A stretch of DNA of 64,000 nt from Candidatus Heimdallarchaeota archaeon LC_3 (GTDB taxonomy: Archaea > Asgardarchaeota > Heimdallarchaeia > Hodarchaeales > LC-3), in NCBI GenBank assembly GCA_001940645.1, contig MDVS01000119.1, positions 1-64,000 of the forward strand, written 5' to 3'. The notes below the pieces were generated by a model. The model did not search any database. It was not told the origin of the DNA and worked only from the letters and a program-made list of their open reading frames with translations. Positions within the stretch are counted from its first letter, which is position 1. Each line of letters begins with the position of its first letter. The position numbers were made by a program, and so were the translations under genes. Shown in pieces: positions 35,231 to 45,327 of the stretch.

Positions 35231-37846
35231 TTACGTCCCTCCTTTTAAAATTAAGGTAGATTCTTTCAGATTTTCAGGAAATGATGTTCCGATAAGGTAC
35301 CAATGCATTGGATAATAATCATAATTGTACCAAAGCTCTAAAAAATCTTTATAATGTTTACTTAAAGGATTTCCAGATTGTCCACCAGGTAAAGTAGTTA
35401 TTGAGTTTGAAAAGCTACTTAAATCAAATATTGCTCTTTCAGATGGTCCTCCAGTTACTAATCCCTTACCATTATTATTTGCTGCGTTTAAAGTGAGAGC
35501 ACTTCCATCCCATGGACGTGGATCATCTGAAAGATCTCCTCCTACTTGATGAGCGACACTCAATTGGTGATATTCTCCCCATTCCCAGATATCAATATTT
35601 GAGCCATAATCATCTTCTAATTCAGTCAATGCATTTTTTAAACTTCTAAGAAGGATGTCATCACGGGTTTCCACTTTAGGTGAAGTTCTTATGTCATCAA
35701 ACCAATTTCCTATGTTTTCGCTAGTAAAGTATTCTAATACTTCAGGTCTTGGTAAATTCAGGTCTTCGATATTCTTAGCTTCATATTCATCAAGAAAAGT
35801 TTCCTCTCTGAGCTCATTTAAGAAAAACCAGTATATTAATGGTGATGATTCATCACGATTCATAACATAATCCCAATTTTCTAATTCAGTGACTGCATCA
35901 ACCCATGTTGTTATTCCAGAATTATAATCTGTAGCTAATCCACTTTTTGCAGCTGTAAGTAACTTTGGAATAAATGCTTCAGCTGATGAATCAAAATTAT
36001 CTCTTTGAAATTGTTGAAAATCTGATAGCGTTATTTTCTTATCATCTGTTGTTCCTTCATGAAGGAGAAAATCAATCCTTCTCCCACGATAACCTGGTGC
36101 TTGATCAGAACTTAGAAACGGCTGATAATTGGGTCCTACACTTCTTTGATTTGCACTTTGAATATAACCCTGTAATGGATTAACTGAAAAAGGCATTTCA
36201 TTGTAAGGAATAAAACCTTCCCAGCGATTCATATCAGGGTCAGCAGAAGCATTAACAACAAACCTTCCATTACCTTTAGTTCTAATGGGATACTTTCCTA
36301 TAATTCTCAAAGCTATATTCCCATCAATATCAGCAAACACAACATTTTGTCCAGGAACATCCCATAATTTTAGAGCATCTTGGTAATCATCCACATTTTT
36401 CGCTCTGTTCAGGTAATAAACAGCAGAAAAAATGGTTGAAGAATTATAACCAGTCCATTGCATAACAAGTGGATTATCTAAAGAATCATCCAAAGTCACT
36501 AAAGGTCCATAGAGACCATCTTGATTTACTTCTTTTATTTCTATTATCTGATCTGCTCCACCTTTTACTTTAATAGATTCTTCAATCATCACATAATCTC
36601 TAAACTCACCATCATAAAAATACTGGGTTCCATCTGAATTTTCTTTAAGATAATACCAATCAATAGCATCTGCACCAACATTTGTAAATCCCCAAGCTGC
36701 ATACTGATTATGACCTGCAACAACCATTGGAACACCAATAAAAGAATAACCCCACCAGTGATATTCTTCCTGTGAAACCCCATCTCTTGTGTGCAACGAA
36801 TTTTGATACCATATTGGTGGTAAAGAATGACCTAAGTGCATATCATTTGCTACATATGGTTTACCAGTATCAGTAAAGTTTCCACTAACTACCCAATTAT
36901 TACTACCAATAAACGAATCTCCAAGTTTACCAAATGGTGTATCGATTGATGATATTTTTGCTCGAACTTGAGCTAATGTAGTAGTAGATTCTTGTAAAAA
37001 CTCTGGGATAGAATTGCATTCTTCTTCTAAAGTTGTATCCACACTGCTATTGTGATAGGTGGTAGAACCTCGCCAATTATATCCATCAGGCATATAATAT
37101 GCACCATAATCTGGCATAATAGGTGTTTGATATGGACGAACATAAGGAAATAATTCTCTATACTCATCGGTACTAAAGGCAGAACATATTGTTGATTGTT
37201 CAATGTCTGCATCGGAATATGACAGACCATAGGACATTAATTTACCAAATGCTAAAGTATCCACAACTTCCCATCTAGACGGTTTAAAATCAAGAATTTT
37301 AAACTCAAAAGGAAGATCCCTATCATTTAAATTGTCAATGTAATAATTAATTCCGTCTGCATACGATTGAATTCCTTCTTTCAGTTCAGGATTTTGATCC
37401 AATAATTCGACAGATTTTAACGAAGACCTGTACAATCCAATTTCACGAAAAAATCGATCGGAATCAAGTAAATCCTCCCCTAATAATTCAGCTAATTCTC
37501 CTGAAAATAATCTTCTTTGACTTTCTAATTGCCATAATCTATCTTGTGCATGCACATATCCTTGAGCAAAGTAAAGATCATTGTCATTTTCAGCATAAAT
37601 ATGGGGAACTCCATAAGTATCCCTGTAAATAGTTACAGTCTTAGTTAATTCACTCGGAATATTTATTTCTTGATGTTCTGGATATTCAGCGTTAAGAGCG
37701 ACGTTCCAAACTCCTGCACTTGGATTAATAAAATCTCCTAACGGAGGGATAATTGATATGGGTGTTGTTAATCCAATGAAAAATATTATTCCTAGTACTA
37801 CACTAATCACTAAATGTATAATATTTTTGGGTTGTATATGATCCAT
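35231..37846 (-). CDS. penicillin acylase-family Ntn hydrolase
   Basis: An 871-residue amidohydrolase with an N-terminal membrane anchor or signal (residues about 10-33), so its body is outside the cell. The alpha part starts VTIYRDTYGVPHIYAEND. The autocatalytic cleavage and nucleophile site is Ser315 in FIGSNNWVVSG. It becomes two chains after self-cleavage. Homologues cleave penicillins, cephalosporins or acyl-homoserine lactones; peptide or N-acyl amide scavenging is likely here. The gene is followed at once by a small membrane protein. Confidence 0.92.
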   Translation of the reverse strand: MDHIQPKNIIHLVISVVLGIIFFIGLTTPISIIPPLGDFINPSAGVWNVALNAEYPEHQEINIPSELTKTVTIYRDTYGVPHIYAENDNDLYFAQGYVHAQDRLWQLESQRRLFSGELAELLGEDLLDSDRFFREIGLYRSSLKSVELLDQNPELKEGIQSYADGINYYIDNLNDRDLPFEFKILDFKPSRWEVVDTLAFGKLMSYGLSYSDADIEQSTICSAFSTDEYRELFPYVRPYQTPIMPDYGAYYMPDGYNWRGSTTYHNSSVDTTLEEECNSIPEFLQESTTTLAQVRAKISSIDTPFGKLGDSFIGSNNWVVSGNFTDTGKPYVANDMHLGHSLPPIWYQNSLHTRDGVSQEEYHWWGYSFIGVPMVVAGHNQYAAWGFTNVGADAIDWYYLKENSDGTQYFYDGEFRDYVMIEESIKVKGGADQIIEIKEVNQDGLYGPLVTLDDSLDNPLVMQWTGYNSSTIFSAVYYLNRAKNVDDYQDALKLWDVPGQNVVFADIDGNIALRIIGKYPIRTKGNGRFVVNASADPDMNRWEGFIPYNEMPFSVNPLQGYIQSANQRSVGPNYQPFLSSDQAPGYRGRRIDFLLHEGTTDDKKITLSDFQQFQRDNFDSSAEAFIPKLLTAAKSGLATDYNSGITTWVDAVTELENWDYVMNRDESSPLIYWFFLNELREETFLDEYEAKNIEDLNLPRPEVLEYFTSENIGNWFDDIRTSPKVETRDDILLRSLKNALTELEDDYGSNIDIWEWGEYHQLSVAHQVGGDLSDDPRPWDGSALTLNAANNNGKGLVTGGPSERAIFDLSSFSNSITTLPGGQSGNPLSKHYKDFLELWYNYDYYPMHWYLIGTSFPENLKESTLILKGGT

Positions 37847-38127
37847 AATTATACCTGATGTTCCATTAAATGAAATTTACGAACTATAAGATAATATAAT
37901 AATAATTCATACTATTTGACAATTTTTAGATAAAAATTTCAAATAATTATTTTAAACGAAGATAATTATTTGGCTAATAATAAGGGTATCCGTTAACTTG
38001 GGAATCATCAATTTGTCCTACTATTTTTTACAAAGGATTTTTTATTATCATAAGTAATTAAAATAAATTCATTAATATTATTTATTTACAGAGAAATTTT
38101 ACACGTGTTGGACGTTTGGTGAAATTT

Positions 38128-38526
38128 GTGTTTAAATTAAAAAGAACGATAAACATTGCAGCCAGTCATTCATTAAAGGGTCACCCAAAATGTGGAAGAA
38201 TGCATGGACATAATTATAACATAACAGTTACTGTTGAAGGAAAAGAAACAGCCTCAAATGGAATGTTAATAGACTTTGGAGAACTTAAAAATATAATCTC
38301 TAAAGTTATTGGACGTTATGATCATATGCACATTGGAAGACTCCCGAATGGTTGGCAAGGTAATCCAGATCATATTATTGAAGTACCATTTGAATTTGTT
38401 TCTTCTGAAAATTTAGCAAAGCATTGGGCAAATGAGATACAACAAGAACTTCCTGATTCTTTGAAATTATGTCAAATAGAAGTACAAGAAACTCCTAATA
38501 ATGTTGCAATATGGGAAAATCATTAA
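38128..38526 (+). CDS. queD: 6-carboxytetrahydropterin synthase (QueD)
   Basis: QueD turns dihydroneopterin triphosphate into 6-carboxytetrahydropterin in preQ0 synthesis. The zinc ligands are the His of AASHSLKG and the two His of RMHGHNY; the catalytic Cys lies in HPKCGRMHG. The GTG start at 38128 is chosen because GGTGA precedes it by five bases; upstream TTG and GTG codons overlap that site. First gene of a four-gene que operon. Confidence 0.9.
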   Translation: MFKLKRTINIAASHSLKGHPKCGRMHGHNYNITVTVEGKETASNGMLIDFGELKNIISKVIGRYDHMHIGRLPNGWQGNPDHIIEVPFEFVSSENLAKHWANEIQQELPDSLKLCQIEVQETPNNVAIWENH

Positions 38527-38547
38527 AAAAATATTTTGTGATATATT

Positions 38548-39225
38548 TTGGAAATTGTTGAAATTTTTCAATCTTTACAAGGTGAAGGTTCACTAATCGG
38601 AGTACCTATGGTATTTATTAGGTTATGGGGATGTAATATGAAATGCATATGGTGTGATACAAAATATTCTTGGTCCCCTGAATTTAAATATTTAACAAAA
38701 AGAGCCCTATTCACACCAGAACAACTTGTTCAAGAACTAAAAAATAAGTATAAATCCAAAACATGGATCAATTTTACTGGTGGAGAACCAACATTATGGA
38801 AAGATGAAATATTAAAAACTATTGAGTTATTAAATAGGTTTTTTTTTACCTGTATTCAGACTAATGGTAAGATTTGGGATGAAAAATTATTTTCAACCCT
38901 TGATAAGATTTGCATGGATATTAAATGTCCGAAATCAGGTGAAGAATCAAACTTAGCATATTTAAAGAAATTAAGGAAAAAAGATGAAGTCAAATTTGTT
39001 TTGGATAATGAAGATGATCTTAATTATGCAATTAATGTAATAAACGATTATGAATTTAGTGCTCAAATTATTATTCAACCAGTTTTACTTCCAGAGTACA
39101 GTTTTGATGAATATTTTAAAAAAATAAAATGGATCATTGAACAAACAAAAGAAATTCAAGATAGGAATATTAGAATCTTACCACAATATCACCAACTATT
39201 ATGGCGAGATCAACCTAGGACATAA
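38548..39225 (+). CDS. queE: 7-carboxy-7-deazaguanine synthase (QueE)
   Basis: A radical-SAM enzyme of 225 aa that makes the deazapurine ring. The cluster motif C-x3-C-x2-C is in WGCNMKCIWCD (Cys29, Cys33, Cys36), and QGEGSLIGVPMVFIRL plus NFTGGEPTLW are typical of the QueE family. The start is a TTG. It lies 21 bases after queD and 11 before the first queC. Confidence 0.92.
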   Translation: MEIVEIFQSLQGEGSLIGVPMVFIRLWGCNMKCIWCDTKYSWSPEFKYLTKRALFTPEQLVQELKNKYKSKTWINFTGGEPTLWKDEILKTIELLNRFFFTCIQTNGKIWDEKLFSTLDKICMDIKCPKSGEESNLAYLKKLRKKDEVKFVLDNEDDLNYAINVINDYEFSAQIIIQPVLLPEYSFDEYFKKIKWIIEQTKEIQDRNIRILPQYHQLLWRDQPRT

Positions 39226-39236
39226 AAGGGAATGCT

Positions 39237-39902
39237 ATGACACTTAATGAGAAAATATATGAAAGAGCAATTGTATTATTATCTGGTGGTATGGATTCTA
39301 CAACATTGTTATATAATGTAATGAAATACCATTTGAATATAATTACATTATCATTTAATTATGGTCAAAGACATCAAAGGGAAATTAAAAGTGCAGTCAA
39401 AATAGCTGAAAGGGTTAGAATCAAACATGAAATTATTACTATCCAAATTCCTAAATTTGTTGGGAGTCCTTTAGCGGATTATAACACTGATATTCCAACG
39501 CAAGTTGAAAAAAAACAATCAATCACTGTAGTTCCTTTTAGAAACTCACTTTTCTTATTACAAGCTTGTGCTATGGCAAAATTTTATAAAGCAAATCGGA
39601 TATATATTGCAGCTGTTGCAAATGACCAGCTTTCTTACCCGGATTGTCGTCCTAAATTTTTTCAGGCATTTCAAGAGATGATAAATGCTCAAGAGGAAAC
39701 AGATATTGAAATTTTTTATCCTTTTGTAACTAAATCAAAAATTGATATTGTCAAATTAGGGCAAGAGCTAGGAGTTCCATGGGAAGATACTTGGTCATGT
39801 TATCAGGGATTGGAACTTCCATGTGAAACATGTGATGCATGCAAAGAAAGAATTTATGCCTTTGAAAGCCTGAATTTAAAAGATCCATTAAAGACAAGTT
39901 AA
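39237..39902 (+). CDS. queC: 7-cyano-7-deazaguanine synthase (QueC), first copy
   Basis: QueC uses ATP and ammonia to turn the carboxy-deazaguanine into preQ0. LLSGGMDSTT is the PP-loop (from Ser16) and the C-terminal zinc site has four cysteines in WSCYQGLELPCETCDACKE. The gene is 221 aa, close to family length. A second copy follows ten bases later, and the two differ clearly in sequence. PreQ0 would be used for archaeosine in tRNA. Confidence 0.9.
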   Translation: MTLNEKIYERAIVLLSGGMDSTTLLYNVMKYHLNIITLSFNYGQRHQREIKSAVKIAERVRIKHEIITIQIPKFVGSPLADYNTDIPTQVEKKQSITVVPFRNSLFLLQACAMAKFYKANRIYIAAVANDQLSYPDCRPKFFQAFQEMINAQEETDIEIFYPFVTKSKIDIVKLGQELGVPWEDTWSCYQGLELPCETCDACKERIYAFESLNLKDPLKTS

Positions 39903-39912
39903 AAAAGAAAAA

Positions 39913-40512
39913 GTGGATAATTTGGCAAAAAAAGCAGTTGTTTTATGTAGCGGTGGAATGGATAGCGTTACGGTCTTAGGTTTAGCATCAAAAAATAATT
40001 ACGATTGTCATTCTTTGTTTGTTAATTATGGACAAAAAACTGTAAATAAAGAACGAGAATCATCAATTATTGCATCCAAGATATTTTCTAGCCATTTCAA
40101 AGAAATTGAATTATTTGCATTAAAAGAAATTACTGAAACTTCATTGATCCATAATACTGGCGAAACCGAAGTTCAAGGAAGAAACGCTGTTTTAATTAGT
40201 TTAGCAGTATCTTACGCACAAACTATTGGTGCTTCTGTAATATTTATAGGCTTACAATCTCAGGATGTGCATTATAAAGATGCAAGAAAAGAGTTTTTAG
40301 ATAATATAAACAGTGCAATGAAATTTGCTTACAATGTTGAGATTCTTGCCCCCTTATTAAACAAATCTAAAGTTGAAATTATTAAAATGGCTGGACAATT
40401 GAATATTGATTTAAATTTAACTTATTCTTGTTATTTCGATCCTGAAAAACCTTGCGGTAAATGTCCTAGTTGTGTAGTTCGGCTTTCAGCAGAAAAAGAG
40501 TTAAAAAAATAA
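39913..40512 (+). CDS. QueC-like PP-loop protein, second copy
   Basis: A 199-residue QueC homologue with its own PP-loop VLCSGGMDSVTV and a complete zinc site SCYFDPEKPCGKCPSC. It uses a GTG start, ten bases after the first queC. It keeps all catalytic parts and so is not a decayed copy. It may form a heterodimer with the first QueC or make a different nitrile or amide on the deazapurine. Confidence 0.85.
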   Translation: MDNLAKKAVVLCSGGMDSVTVLGLASKNNYDCHSLFVNYGQKTVNKERESSIIASKIFSSHFKEIELFALKEITETSLIHNTGETEVQGRNAVLISLAVSYAQTIGASVIFIGLQSQDVHYKDARKEFLDNINSAMKFAYNVEILAPLLNKSKVEIIKMAGQLNIDLNLTYSCYFDPEKPCGKCPSCVVRLSAEKELKK

Positions 40513-40563
40513 TGTTAAGACAATTTATTAGCAAATTCTTAGTTAATAATTATACAGTTTATT

Positions 40564-41562
40564 TTAGTTTCCAAGATTCATATCAGCAAAATTGCCTGGT
40601 ATATTCCCGAAATCAAATCCTGGATTAAAGGAATTGAATCTTTCTGGTACTAAAATTTTCTCTGAATCATTATTCGGGTTGAATTCTTCTGGCAAAATGA
40701 CACCGATCATTTTTTTCGTTTTCGTATCCTTTAAGATTATAAAATCAATTTGTTCAATCATGTATTCTTCTAAATAATCTTCGATTTCCAAAATGTTTTT
40801 TTCATAATTTTTCTTACTAATTACTGGAATCAGCCAATCACGTGCTCGGTTTAATTTCTTAGGTGACCAATATCTAGGAATTTTAACTGGAACTGATTTT
40901 ATAATATCATCAGGAATAGGGGTAATTCTTCTAGGAGAATTTTTTGGTAAAGGAATAATTTCAAATCCATTTACGACAATTTGATCTTTTTTAGGCATAT
41001 CAACCCAATAATCAGATGAGAGATCTTCAGACATTTTATAAAGACGTTTAGCATTTATAATTTTTGGAAAAAGCTTATCAAAATAATTTTTAACTTTTTC
41101 AATTATAAAACCCCAAGCCCAAATAATTAAATACTGTTTTGTGGCTTCTCCTGGTATAAAACCCTCAGTATCTTGAGAAAACCAATTAATAGAAAATTTT
41201 TGATCAAAGTTTGGATTTTTTTCAAAATGTTTGCTTATTTTACTCCAATTTTCTTTAAAATCTAATTCTTTGGAAAATTCAAAACCAAATCCCCACTCTT
41301 TATCCTTTTCAGAATCAAAAACTTCAACTACATCATTTTGTGGATTTATAGCATCTATTTTTTCTTCTAAAACTTCATTATCGACTTTTTGGTCAGATTT
41401 TCTTGCTTTTTTTGCTTTTCGGGTTTTTTTTGTTGTGGGTTCTGATTTTTTTTTGTTTAGGGATAGATCAGTTTCATTTTCACTTTTTGATAAAGTTTTG
41501 TTAACAGGTTTAGCTGTGGACTTTTTTCTAGTCGTTTTTTTTTTTGGCAATTTATCTCTCAC
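40564..41562 (-). CDS. hypothetical protein with basic N-terminal tail
   Basis: A 332-residue protein of unknown family. The first 75 residues are rich in Lys, Arg, Ser and Thr (KKKTTRKKSTAKP), as in disordered nucleic-acid-binding tails. Residues about 85-310 look globular with many Trp, Phe and Pro (ISNINWFSQDT-like and PRYWSPKKLNRARDWLIP) and include a hydrophobic QYLIIWAWGFII. The tail resembles eukaryotic histone or ribosome-associated tails in composition only. It converges with the que operon. Confidence 0.6.
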   Translation of the reverse strand: MRDKLPKKKTTRKKSTAKPVNKTLSKSENETDLSLNKKKSEPTTKKTRKAKKARKSDQKVDNEVLEEKIDAINPQNDVVEVFDSEKDKEWGFGFEFSKELDFKENWSKISKHFEKNPNFDQKFSINWFSQDTEGFIPGEATKQYLIIWAWGFIIEKVKNYFDKLFPKIINAKRLYKMSEDLSSDYWVDMPKKDQIVVNGFEIIPLPKNSPRRITPIPDDIIKSVPVKIPRYWSPKKLNRARDWLIPVISKKNYEKNILEIEDYLEEYMIEQIDFIILKDTKTKKMIGVILPEEFNPNNDSEKILVPERFNSFNPGFDFGNIPGNFADMNLGN

Positions 41563-41742
41563 TTCATTTTTTTGTATTAAATTTGAATTTAAATTTAAAT
41601 ATTCTTATTAATTGATTTTTAATTATATTTTGGAATAAATTTCTGTAAATAACGTGAAAATCAATGCAACAATTTAATTAATTTTTATTTTTTCCTATAA
41701 TTAGTGATATTAAAACATTAATTTTTGAATTAATTTAAGAAA

Positions 41743-42480
41743 TTAGTCATGGATTTCTAGATATATTCGTCTCCTTCCTTTTCCCTTATTGTCAACTTTG
41801 ACTAATTTTATTACTCCCACTTCTCCGGTTTGTCTTACATGTGTTCCTCCATCTGCTTGTTTATCTAATCCTACAATATCTACAGTTCTTATAACTTTTA
41901 CAAATTTAGGTATCAGATTAATTTTTGTCCGAATTAATTCAGGAACCTTTTCTGCCTCTTCCCGGGATAGAAACTCAATTTTAATATCATGTTTTGCTTT
42001 AACAGCTTCGTTACACTTTTTTTCTATGAATTGAATACGATCTTTTGAAAAATTGTCGATATCGAAATCCATTCTTCCTGATAATGATTTGAAATCTCCT
42101 CCAGTTACAGTTGATCCAAACTCATTATAAATGACACCACAAAGGATATGCATTGCAGTATGTGTTCGATTATGTTTTTTTCGCAATTCAATATCTATTT
42201 CTCCCTCAACAACATCTCCAACATTAATATCAGGTAATTTATCATCTATGTAATGAAGTATAGAATCATTTTGTTTCTTGACATTTGTAACAGAGTAATT
42301 CTTGCCTTTGAATGTTAATACTCCTTTATCTTTAGGTTGACCTCCTCCGCCTGGATAAAAAACTGTTTTATCTAATATTATTGCGCCGTCATCTTCAATT
42401 GAAGTAATTTTAGCTAAAAAATTTGAAAGATATGAATCTTCTGAATACAACAAATCTGTCATAATAATAACCTGAATCAA
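41743..42480 (-). CDS. alaX: alanyl-tRNA editing protein AlaX
   Basis: A 245-residue free-standing editing domain homologous to part of AlaRS, which removes serine or glycine from mischarged tRNA-Ala. The metal motif H-x3-H is in NRTHTAMHILCG and the second in ADGGTHVRQTGEVG, where Asp replaces the cysteine of the AlaRS CGGTH motif. The N-terminal VFYPGGGGQPKDKG belongs to the AlaX-M type. It should act in trans on mischarged tRNA. Confidence 0.9.
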   Translation of the reverse strand: MIQVIIMTDLLYSEDSYLSNFLAKITSIEDDGAIILDKTVFYPGGGGQPKDKGVLTFKGKNYSVTNVKKQNDSILHYIDDKLPDINVGDVVEGEIDIELRKKHNRTHTAMHILCGVIYNEFGSTVTGGDFKSLSGRMDFDIDNFSKDRIQFIEKKCNEAVKAKHDIKIEFLSREEAEKVPELIRTKINLIPKFVKVIRTVDIVGLDKQADGGTHVRQTGEVGVIKLVKVDNKGKGRRRIYLEIHD

Positions 42481-42618
42481 AGATTGATCAATTTATTAAT
42501 CGTAAAATTATTAAGTTATTTTAAAAGAATTTTGATCTGAATATTAATAAGTATTAGAATTAAGGAAATTTTTTTTAGTTAAAAAAGAAAACATATTTTT
42601 TTAAGTAATTAACTCAAG

Positions 42619-43329
42619 TTAGAATGTATCTTCCTGCCCGCTTTGTTCTTCGACAACATTTCGAATTTTCCTTAATTCCATTAACATTTTTCTTCTCAAT
42701 ATTGCAATACCAGTAGCTCTATCCTCTTCGTCAACACCTATTGATACACCTGACGGATCAGAAGTTGTACCAGGGGCAGTATCCTGACCTATAGATGGAA
42801 TAGAAAATGAAAATCCTTCCGTAGCTTTGGAAGCTTCAGGTTCTTGACTGGTTTGAGGAGTGGGTTCAAAACCAGGAGTTGGAGTAGTTTGATCAAAGGC
42901 TGCTCCTCCGAATGTAAAATCTTCTTTTGTTTGTTGTTTTACTTCAGGTTTACTGATCTGTTGTTGAGGTTGTTGTGAAGGAGGAGGGATTTGTGTCGGA
43001 AATTGTGGAGGAGGTTGTTGTGGTATTGTTTCCAAACTTGGAGTTTGTGTTGTATAAGCTGGTCTTGGAGTAGTCAACTGTAGAGAATCTTCTTCAGGAG
43101 AAGAAAATTTCAAATAGTGTATTTCATCAAACTTAAAGGAGTCACTAATTTTATCTAAAATTTTAAATGGAATTTTATCTTCATCTGCAAGGTAGCGAAG
43201 ACTTTTTTCAAATGATAACATATGTTTTTTGTATTGTTTCATGACCTCTTCCCAATAATCAATTGGAATATTCTTTAATTTTAGTGAAACTTTAAATTCT
43301 AAGTGTTTTCTATCGTCCTTATTTCCCAT
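42619..43329 (-). CDS. hypothetical protein with Pro/Gln-rich linker
   Basis: A 236-residue protein. Residues 1-75 are a charged helical region; 85-135 are a low-complexity stretch rich in Pro, Gln and Thr (for example PPQFPTQIPPPSQQPQQQ); 135-205 are Ser/Thr/Gly-rich; 205-236 are a predicted helix (AIAILRRKM-like RAT.. LRKIRNVVEEQ). No family recognised. Long disordered linkers of this kind are unusual in archaea and are seen in Asgard ESCRT- or trafficking-like proteins, but there is no specific match here. Confidence 0.6.
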   Translation of the reverse strand: MGNKDDRKHLEFKVSLKLKNIPIDYWEEVMKQYKKHMLSFEKSLRYLADEDKIPFKILDKISDSFKFDEIHYLKFSSPEEDSLQLTTPRPAYTTQTPSLETIPQQPPPQFPTQIPPPSQQPQQQISKPEVKQQTKEDFTFGGAAFDQTTPTPGFEPTPQTSQEPEASKATEGFSFSIPSIGQDTAPGTTSDPSGVSIGVDEEDRATGIAILRRKMLMELRKIRNVVEEQSGQEDTF

Positions 43330-43976
43330 AATTTTTTTTCATCCTAAGAGATTATAATTTATAATAATATCTGTAATAGAAAGTGGATTTATTTAATTTG
43401 TTCTTCTAATAATAATAATAAATTTATATAATAAATTGATATTACTTTTTTTATTTACATGATAATTTTTATCTTATCATAATTTAAAAAGTTGTGCTTT
43501 TAAAACTAATACTTCACGTCTTTTATTCTAATTTTGTCGAAATCTCATTTTTAATGGAAATCTACCGTTTTTCTAAAATTTATGACATTTTTAAAGATAA
43601 AATTAATAATTTATTCAAATTATTTTTAATGAATTTAAACCTTTTATGATTTTAAGTTACTCCAAATAAAAAATCTTGTAACTATTTTTCAAAAAATTTA
43701 TTGTTAATTAGTGAAATTATTGAATTATTAATTATGATGAAATTATGCCTAAATTTACTCTATTAACGAATTAATCTTTGATACGAAATCATAGGACTTG
43801 ACTTTTTTATATCTTTCAATTTTGATAAATATCAAATATTTTTTTATGAATTATTGCTAAGTTATTTTGGGGTATATTCAAGACTACATTTTGTCATAAA
43901 TTAACCTTTTAACCAAATATTAAAAACTAATTTACTAAATAAGAACTGAACCAATAAAAAAATTGAGGTTAATTCT
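43330..43976. other. long AT-rich intergenic region
   Basis: About 650 bases, the longest gap in the window, between divergent genes. It is strongly AT-rich with homopolymer runs. No frame above about 40 codons, no clear hairpin, and no tRNA were found. It should contain the promoter of the inositol-phosphate synthase gene. Confidence 0.4.
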
Positions 43977-45068
43977 TTGAGTGAAGTAAGAGTAGCAGTA
44001 GTAGGTGTTGGTAATGCAACAAGTGCATTTCTTCAAGCATTAGGGTATTATTCATCCCCACAAGGAGCTCAAAAAGAAAAATTTCTATCTTTTTTAGATA
44101 TTGGGGGATTATCTATAGCTGATATTAACATTGTCACAGCTTTTGATATTGCTAAGGGAAAAGTCGGCAAGCCTATAAATCAGGCAATATTTTCTCTTCC
44201 CAATGTAACTAAGAGATACGTTGACGATTCTTTAATAGACAATTATAATGTAATAGTTCAAAAAGGGCCTGTAATGGATGGTATCAATCCAATAGCTGCT
44301 TCTGCTATACAAGAAGACGACAACCATGAAATTGATGTCGTTGATGAACTGAAAAAAGCCAATGCAGAAGTAGTTGTTTGTTTGCTTCCTTCGGGGGCAA
44401 AAAAAGCTGTGGAATTTTATGCTGATGCAGCATTAAAAGCTGAATGTGCATTTATTAATGCTACTCCCGCTGATATTGCTTCGTCAAGAAAATGGGCATT
44501 GAAATTTAAACGAGCTGGATTGCCTTTAGTTGGTGATGATTTACAGAGTTTATTAGGAGGAACAAGAATCCATAAAGGAATTTTAGAAGTCCTTTCTACT
44601 TTTGGAGCTGAAATTGTTCATACGTATAATTTAGACGTAAGTGGTGGAAGTGAGGCATTAATTACATTGGATAGTGGATATAGAATTCAGAAAATGAAAA
44701 GTAAAATTAAATCTGAATCTATCCGAAAAATCAATCCACATCTCAAACAAGAAGATGTAGTAACTGGTACTACAGATTATTTAGATTTTCTAGGCTCATT
44801 AAGAATCGGACACTTTTGGATAAAGGTCAAAGATTTTCTTGGTGGTGATATTCACATAGATTTAACGGTGAAAACAGATGATGGACCAAATGCTGCAGGG
44901 ACACTTGTTGATGTAGTAAGGGCTACTAAAATTGCTCTTGCACGAACTATCGATGGTCCTGTAACTAGTATTTCTGCTTATGGATTCAAAAATCCTCCCC
45001 AATACGTTCCTGAAGCACAAGCTAAAGTATCTTTTAAAGAATTTATCAGAGGACTAAGAAATAATTAA
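43977..45068 (+). CDS. myo-inositol-1-phosphate synthase, archaeal type
   Basis: A 363-residue NAD-dependent enzyme that converts glucose-6-phosphate to inositol-1-phosphate, the headgroup precursor of archaetidylinositol. The Rossmann motif VVGVGNATSAFLQAL opens the protein. VVCLLPSGAKKAVEFYADAAL, ATPADIASSRKW, LVGDDLQSLLGGTRIHKGIL and LDVSGGSEALITLD are family landmarks. It starts with TTG, seven bases after GAGGT. Together with the GGGP synthase it points to ether phospholipid synthesis. Confidence 0.9.
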   Translation: MSEVRVAVVGVGNATSAFLQALGYYSSPQGAQKEKFLSFLDIGGLSIADINIVTAFDIAKGKVGKPINQAIFSLPNVTKRYVDDSLIDNYNVIVQKGPVMDGINPIAASAIQEDDNHEIDVVDELKKANAEVVVCLLPSGAKKAVEFYADAALKAECAFINATPADIASSRKWALKFKRAGLPLVGDDLQSLLGGTRIHKGILEVLSTFGAEIVHTYNLDVSGGSEALITLDSGYRIQKMKSKIKSESIRKINPHLKQEDVVTGTTDYLDFLGSLRIGHFWIKVKDFLGGDIHIDLTVKTDDGPNAAGTLVDVVRATKIALARTIDGPVTSISAYGFKNPPQYVPEAQAKVSFKEFIRGLRNN

Positions 45069-45207
45069 AGACAGAAATTTATTTTCTTTTATTTAAATAT
45101 CAGCAAAAAGACCCTTTTCTTTAGGAAGATTTTGAATTTCCTCTTACATTAGTGGAAAGATTCCTTTAATATGGTCCTCCAAACATCTGTACATCAATGA
45201 TTGAACC

Positions 45208-45327
45208 ATGTCAAAAGTGGTTTCCAAACTCTTTCAGTTGAATGATTACGGAAATAAAAATCGTTTTGATAGACCGAAACGAATAAAATTGGTTATGTTT
45301 CAACGAGATACAGAAAACTTCGTTTGA
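45208..45327 (+). pseudogene. tnpB: decayed TnpB 3' fragment
   Basis: The frame ends in NRFDRPKRIKLVMF, matching the C-terminal RVNRPQRIRVVAF of the TnpB relic at 62157-62342. Just before it another frame reads KWFPNSF, similar to the TnpB end after the RuvC-III block, so a frameshift splits the remnant. It lies directly before an IS605-type right end. Only the last 40 or so codons remain. Confidence 0.5.
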
